Shown here in pieces: positions 60,752 through 64,000 of a stretch of 64,000 nucleotides of DNA (position 1 is its first letter; every line of letters starts with the position of its first letter). The stretch comes from Gillisia hiemivivida (GTDB lineage: Bacteria; Bacteroidota; Bacteroidia; Flavobacteriales; Flavobacteriaceae). The translations under genes were made by a program, and so were the position numbers. The DNA is taken from the NCBI RefSeq assembly GCF_007997295.1, contig NZ_VORY01000001.1:310001-374000 (forward strand), written 5' to 3'. The notes under the pieces were generated by a model. It had not been told where the DNA came from, did not search any database, and worked only from the letters and a program-made list of their open reading frames with translations.

Positions 60752-61912
60752 ATGAATTTATTCGATCAAGAAGTAATTCTGGAGCTATTCCGGCATAATT
60801 ATTTGTTCTTTGTTTTGGCGCTGTTTGCTGGCACAGCGGGATTAACCTATTATTTAATACCCAAAGTATTATGGGTGAGTAAGGAAAAGAATTTAACTGC
60901 TTCGGTGAACTCTCGTAGTTCGCACAAAGTGGAAACTCCTTCCTTTGGGGGAGTAGCATTTTTTATGTGCATTATCCTGGTGTTGGCACTCATCCAGTCT
61001 TTGCGCCTAACCCATGTAGGAAATCAATTAATAGCAGCCATCACTATTTTGTTTATGGTAGGTCTAAAAGATGATCTGGTAGTTTCTACTGCCCGAGTTA
61101 AATTCTTTGGACAGATAGCTGCTACTTGTTTTATAATTTTTTCTCCAGAACTTCATCTTACCAATCTACATGGATTTTTGGGACTTTATGAGATTCCAGA
61201 ATCTATTGGAATTATGATCACCGGCTTTATTGTGATTGCAATTATTAATGCTTACAATCTAATAGATGGGATAGATGGTCTGGCGGGTATTATTGGAATT
61301 GTGATCTCTGGGATCTATGCCTGGATCTTTTATACTACTAACAATCCATTTTATGTGTTGCTAAGTGTAAGCGTAGCAGGAACATTAAGTGCTTATCTAA
61401 GATTCAATTTTTCACGCTGCCATAGAAAGATCTTTATGGGAGACAGTGGCTCCTTGATCATTGGTCTGTTATTAGCGTTTTTGAGTATTAAGTTCCTGGT
61501 TATGGAACCTACAACTTCCAAAATATTTAATAGTTTTGAACCAGCATCAAGACCATTATTATTGTTGTGTATACTTTTTGTTCCGATATTTGATACCTTA
61601 AGAGTGATGATCATCAGAATTTTTAGTGGAGAAAGTCCTTTTACTGCAGATAGAAATCATGCACATCATGTTTTACTAGATCTCGGATATTCTCATTTAA
61701 AAGCGAGTATTTCCTTGGCTCTGATAAACGTTATAGTTATAATCGCTTATCTATATTTTTCTACAATATTAAGCACTTTGTGGTTGAGCTTAATTGTAGT
61801 ATTGCTTTATGGGTGTGGATTTTTACTCTTTGCTCAATTTAAGAATATAAGCAGAAGCAGAGCTAGAAGATTTTATTCAAATAGCTTTGTGGAAAGCTTA
61901 GATCAACAATAA
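60752..61912 (+). CDS. WecA/MraY-family undecaprenyl-phosphate sugar-1-phosphate transferase
   Basis: 386-residue polyprenyl-phosphate transferase with about 11 membrane helices. It starts repeat-unit assembly by moving HexNAc-1-phosphate to undecaprenyl phosphate. Motifs: GLKDDLV (Asp pair), NAYNLIDGIDGLAGIIG, MGDSGSLIIGLLLAFLS and DRNHAHHVLLDLGYS, the WecA/TagO pattern rather than MraY. It is the only initiating transferase in view. Confidence 0.92.
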   Translation: MNLFDQEVILELFRHNYLFFVLALFAGTAGLTYYLIPKVLWVSKEKNLTASVNSRSSHKVETPSFGGVAFFMCIILVLALIQSLRLTHVGNQLIAAITILFMVGLKDDLVVSTARVKFFGQIAATCFIIFSPELHLTNLHGFLGLYEIPESIGIMITGFIVIAIINAYNLIDGIDGLAGIIGIVISGIYAWIFYTTNNPFYVLLSVSVAGTLSAYLRFNFSRCHRKIFMGDSGSLIIGLLLAFLSIKFLVMEPTTSKIFNSFEPASRPLLLLCILFVPIFDTLRVMIIRIFSGESPFTADRNHAHHVLLDLGYSHLKASISLALINVIVIIAYLYFSTILSTLWLSLIVVLLYGCGFLLFAQFKNISRSRARRFYSNSFVESLDQQ

Positions 61913-61963
61913 TTTCAATTAATTCTAATTTAAACCATTTTTCACTAATCAAACAATCATTTT

Positions 61964-63019
61964 ATGAAAACCAATTTTACATTTTTATCCCAAAAACATT
62001 TCAAATTAATGGCTCTTGCCGTTTTTTCTCTTTTCCTCGTTAACTGTAGCAATGATGATGACGCACCAGAAGTTTTTGAATTTGAGGAATTTGAAAATTT
62101 AAGTGAATTACCAGAGGTTGACGATCCAGAACCTGAATTTACTGAACCAGATTTAGGGTCTGTAAACGATTCTGAAGCTACCAAAGCAATGGTAGCCGAT
62201 TTTCAAGATGGATCTGGAGATCTAAGTGATGCCACTAAAGATAATCTGACTACAGTAGATGATTTTTCTGATGGGTTAGTTACCGATATTCAGGAGGAAG
62301 CTCAGGCTCTTGATGCTGCTACAATTGAAGAAATTTTAAACTCAGCTGAATTAACAGGGGATTACGCTGCTTTAGCGACTGAGCTAGAAAATCTTCCCGC
62401 AGGAGTTGCTGCTCTTTTTCCAAGTATAGCATTTAGCGATGATTATAACAGAGCACAAGAGCAAAATAAAGATGGAATTATAATTAACGATCTCATGTCA
62501 GATCTTATGAGTCAGGCTGGAACTGGTCCTTGTTTTGATGTTGCTTTGGCATCTTATAATACTGCATTGGAAGCTCCAATCGTAAAACGTGATACACAAT
62601 TGGCAACAATCAATTCGAATTTCGATGCTAGAATTACTGCAGCTAACTCAAGAAATGATGATAGAACTGCAGCTTTAAACAGCATGTTAGAGGAGAATAG
62701 AGCTCTTGTGGCAAATAGCGCAAGTGCTATCTTAACTTATGCAGATTCAATTAGTGATACAGATGCAGCTTTGGCATTGAGTTTAAGAGAATTCGCATTG
62801 CTATATGTTGTGAAATCTACTGTGCTTATCAATACTTTTGAAACTGAAGCTACAAGCCTTATAGCGGATACTTTAACTTCAGAAACTGAAAGAATAGCGA
62901 CCATTAAGACTGAGAAAACTCAATTAGTTCAAAGCAATTTTGCTGCTGTTAAAGCTGAAGCCGATGCTTTGTTAACTGCTGCTAACTCTAAATGTCATAA
63001 CCAAGGATCTGGAAGCTAG
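61964..63019 (+). CDS. Acidic exported lipoprotein of unknown function
   Basis: 351 residues with a lipoprotein signal (LMALAVFSLFLVNC, lipobox Cys28 followed by SNDDD, which favours surface export in Bacteroidota). An acidic Glu/Asp/Pro-rich region (about 30-90) is followed by alanine-rich helical segments that may be coiled-coil (about 200-335), ending in CHNQGSGS. A single Cys pair (Cys187, Cys345) could form a disulfide. No family recognised. A terminator follows. Position at the end of the capsule locus suggests an envelope role. Confidence 0.7.
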   Translation: MKTNFTFLSQKHFKLMALAVFSLFLVNCSNDDDAPEVFEFEEFENLSELPEVDDPEPEFTEPDLGSVNDSEATKAMVADFQDGSGDLSDATKDNLTTVDDFSDGLVTDIQEEAQALDAATIEEILNSAELTGDYAALATELENLPAGVAALFPSIAFSDDYNRAQEQNKDGIIINDLMSDLMSQAGTGPCFDVALASYNTALEAPIVKRDTQLATINSNFDARITAANSRNDDRTAALNSMLEENRALVANSASAILTYADSISDTDAALALSLREFALLYVVKSTVLINTFETEATSLIADTLTSETERIATIKTEKTQLVQSNFAAVKAEADALLTAANSKCHNQGSGS

Positions 63020-63038
63020 ATCTTAATAAAATATAATT

Positions 63039-63073
63039 ACAGGCTTGTCTGTAAAAAGGCAAGCCTGTTTTAT
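63039..63073 (+). terminator. Intrinsic terminator after the lipoprotein gene
   Basis: ACAGGCTTG (63039-63047) pairs perfectly with CAAGCCTGT (63060-63068), loop of 12, followed by TTTTATT. Confidence 0.85.
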
Positions 63074-63105
63074 TACTTATTCTATAAGTAATTCCTCCCT
63101 TCACA

Positions 63106-63909
63106 ATGCCTATGAAGTCTAAATTTTCTTTTTTATTTTGCTTGTTTGTGATGCTTGCAGCTATAAAAATTCAGGCTCAGGTGAATATCATGGGAAAACC
63201 CGGCTATATGACAACTCCTTCAGCAGAATGGTTTGATCAAAAACCAGTAGGTTTTACATTTTCTTATGTTCCTACTGAGTATTCTTTATTTGAATCTCCA
63301 GTAGATAAGAATACAATCAATTTTTATAACGTACGTGCAAGCTTTACCTCCTTTATGGAAGTGAACTTAAGCATTGCTTACAGACCTCAAATTTCAGATA
63401 AAATTGGAGTAGGAGACAGGCAGCTGGATTTTAGATTTAGGTTATTAAAAGAAAAAGAATACTGGCCAGCAATTGTGATAGGATGGACTCCTCCAGGATC
63501 TGTATCGCCTATTTTAGCACATGATTATCTGGTTGCGACTAAACATTTCAATACGTCATTTGGTAAGTTTTCAACTACTCTAGGTTATGGATCTCCCTAT
63601 GTTTTTGTAAAAAAACCAGAGGGTAATTTTCTAGACTTAAGTATTGAGAAAAAAGATGAATTTCTAAAAGCAAAATACTTAACTGGTTTCTATGGAGGTT
63701 TTTCCTTTATGCCTGTGAATTTTGCTGGAATAATGATGGAATATGATACAAAAACCATCAATGCCGGCGCATTTATTAAAATAAAAGATTGGTTGTATCT
63801 GCAAGCCTATACTTTTGAAGCTAAAGAAATAGCATTTACCACTTCTGTTAATTTTTCTCTCGATTTTGCTCCAAAAACTTTAAGAAGCTATGAGAAAGAT
63901 CTGGATTAA
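63106..63909 (+). CDS. YjbH-like outer-membrane beta-barrel protein
   Basis: 267 residues with a signal peptide (FSFLFCLFVMLAAIKIQAQ). VNIMGKPGYMTTPSAEWFDQKPVGFTF is the N-terminal signature of YjbH domain proteins, which occur in exopolysaccharide export loci; the rest shows beta-barrel strand alternation. It is shorter than E. coli YjbH (~700), and the next gene overlaps by 20 bp, so the family's function may be split over two proteins. The start could also be Met3. Confidence 0.82.
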   Translation: MPMKSKFSFLFCLFVMLAAIKIQAQVNIMGKPGYMTTPSAEWFDQKPVGFTFSYVPTEYSLFESPVDKNTINFYNVRASFTSFMEVNLSIAYRPQISDKIGVGDRQLDFRFRLLKEKEYWPAIVIGWTPPGSVSPILAHDYLVATKHFNTSFGKFSTTLGYGSPYVFVKKPEGNFLDLSIEKKDEFLKAKYLTGFYGGFSFMPVNFAGIMMEYDTKTINAGAFIKIKDWLYLQAYTFEAKEIAFTTSVNFSLDFAPKTLRSYEKDLD

Positions 63910-64000
63910 ATTTTTTCTTTGCTTTTTCGCACTAGCTTCTCAAGCGCAGGAGCTTCAAGACACACTAGCACAAGCAGGTTTTGAGAATATTCAAGTGTTA
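63890..64000 (+). CDS. Exported protein, 3' partial at window edge
   Basis: Begins inside the YjbH-like gene (20-bp overlap) and reads MRKIWIKFFLCFFALASQAQ, a clear signal peptide, then ELQDTLAQAGFENIQVL and runs off the window. The tail of a YjbH-type protein is plausible from the context, but only 37 codons are visible. Confidence 0.7.
   Translation, partial: MRKIWIKFFLCFFALASQAQELQDTLAQAGFENIQVL

Overview
The window looks like a chromosomal segment from a marine-type Bacteroidota bacterium of the family Flavobacteriaceae. This is inferred from low GC, promoters of the TTTG-N18/19-TAnnTTTG type, a eukaryote-like class Ia ribonucleotide reductase small subunit, DUF3078/DUF3109/HupE proteins, a UpxY-type antiterminator and characteristic palindromic intergenic repeats. 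Genus cannot be fixed from sequence reading alone; a Gramella/Zunongwangia-like relative is a guess.

Layout. (1) 1-4178: the end of a beta-glucan (laminarin-like) utilisation locus: GH3 beta-glucosidase (5' end outside the window), GH16 endo-glucanase lipoprotein and a sugar:H+ symporter. (2) 4197-5010: an array of about 121-bp palindromic repeats. (3) 5019-23157: housekeeping genes: tadA, dxs, a DUF3078 protein, a histidine kinase, dgt, a GxxExxY gene with a decayed 600-bp tandem duplicate, nrdA/nrdB, DUF3109, MarC, an S41 protease, dCMP deaminase, HupE and tRNA-Leu(CAA). (4) 23158-29255: a mobilizable element beside tRNA-Leu: tyrosine integrase, SF3-helicase-like and Toprim proteins, an iteron-like region, a candidate oriT, MobC and a HUH relaxase. 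(5) 29256-40723: a cargo zone full of toxin-antitoxin and ATPase modules, many visibly decayed: two DUF4143 ATPases, HipB/HipA remnants, an intact DNA-binding protein/Fic-Doc pair, a broken HigB with intact HigA, a ParE toxin split by a dispersed repeat, an intact RelE/ParE pair, and MntA with a truncated HepT. Repeated promoter/operator blocks recur through it. (6) 41049-64000: a capsule or exopolysaccharide locus: UpxY regulator, UDP-sugar dehydrogenase, Wzx flippase, Wzy polymerase, glycosyltransferases, an FrhB-like protein, a pyruvyl transferase, an acetyltransferase, an amidotransferase-HisH-HisF trio, a fused dehydrogenase, a heparinase-like protein, WecB, a WecA-like initiating transferase, a lipoprotein and a YjbH-like outer-membrane protein, ending in a gene cut by the window edge.

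How the genes work together. The capsule genes form a near-continuous + strand operon, many with overlapping start/stop codons. They can be read as nucleotide-sugar synthesis (WecB, the TviB/WbpA-type dehydrogenase, amidation by the WbpG/HisH/HisF-like trio), lipid-linked initiation (WecA-like), assembly (GT4 enzymes), decoration (acetyl, pyruvyl), then Wzx/Wzy export and polymerisation. In the cargo zone, repeated blocks suggest growth by duplication followed by decay. Notable signals are two sets of three 20-bp direct repeats at exactly 33-bp spacing before two different modules, triple TATACC-N6-GGTATA operators at about 40-bp spacing before HipB-like genes, a small MITE with a 4-bp target duplication, and palindromic repeats that have entered coding sequence (in frame in the sugar dehydrogenase, destructively in a ParE toxin).
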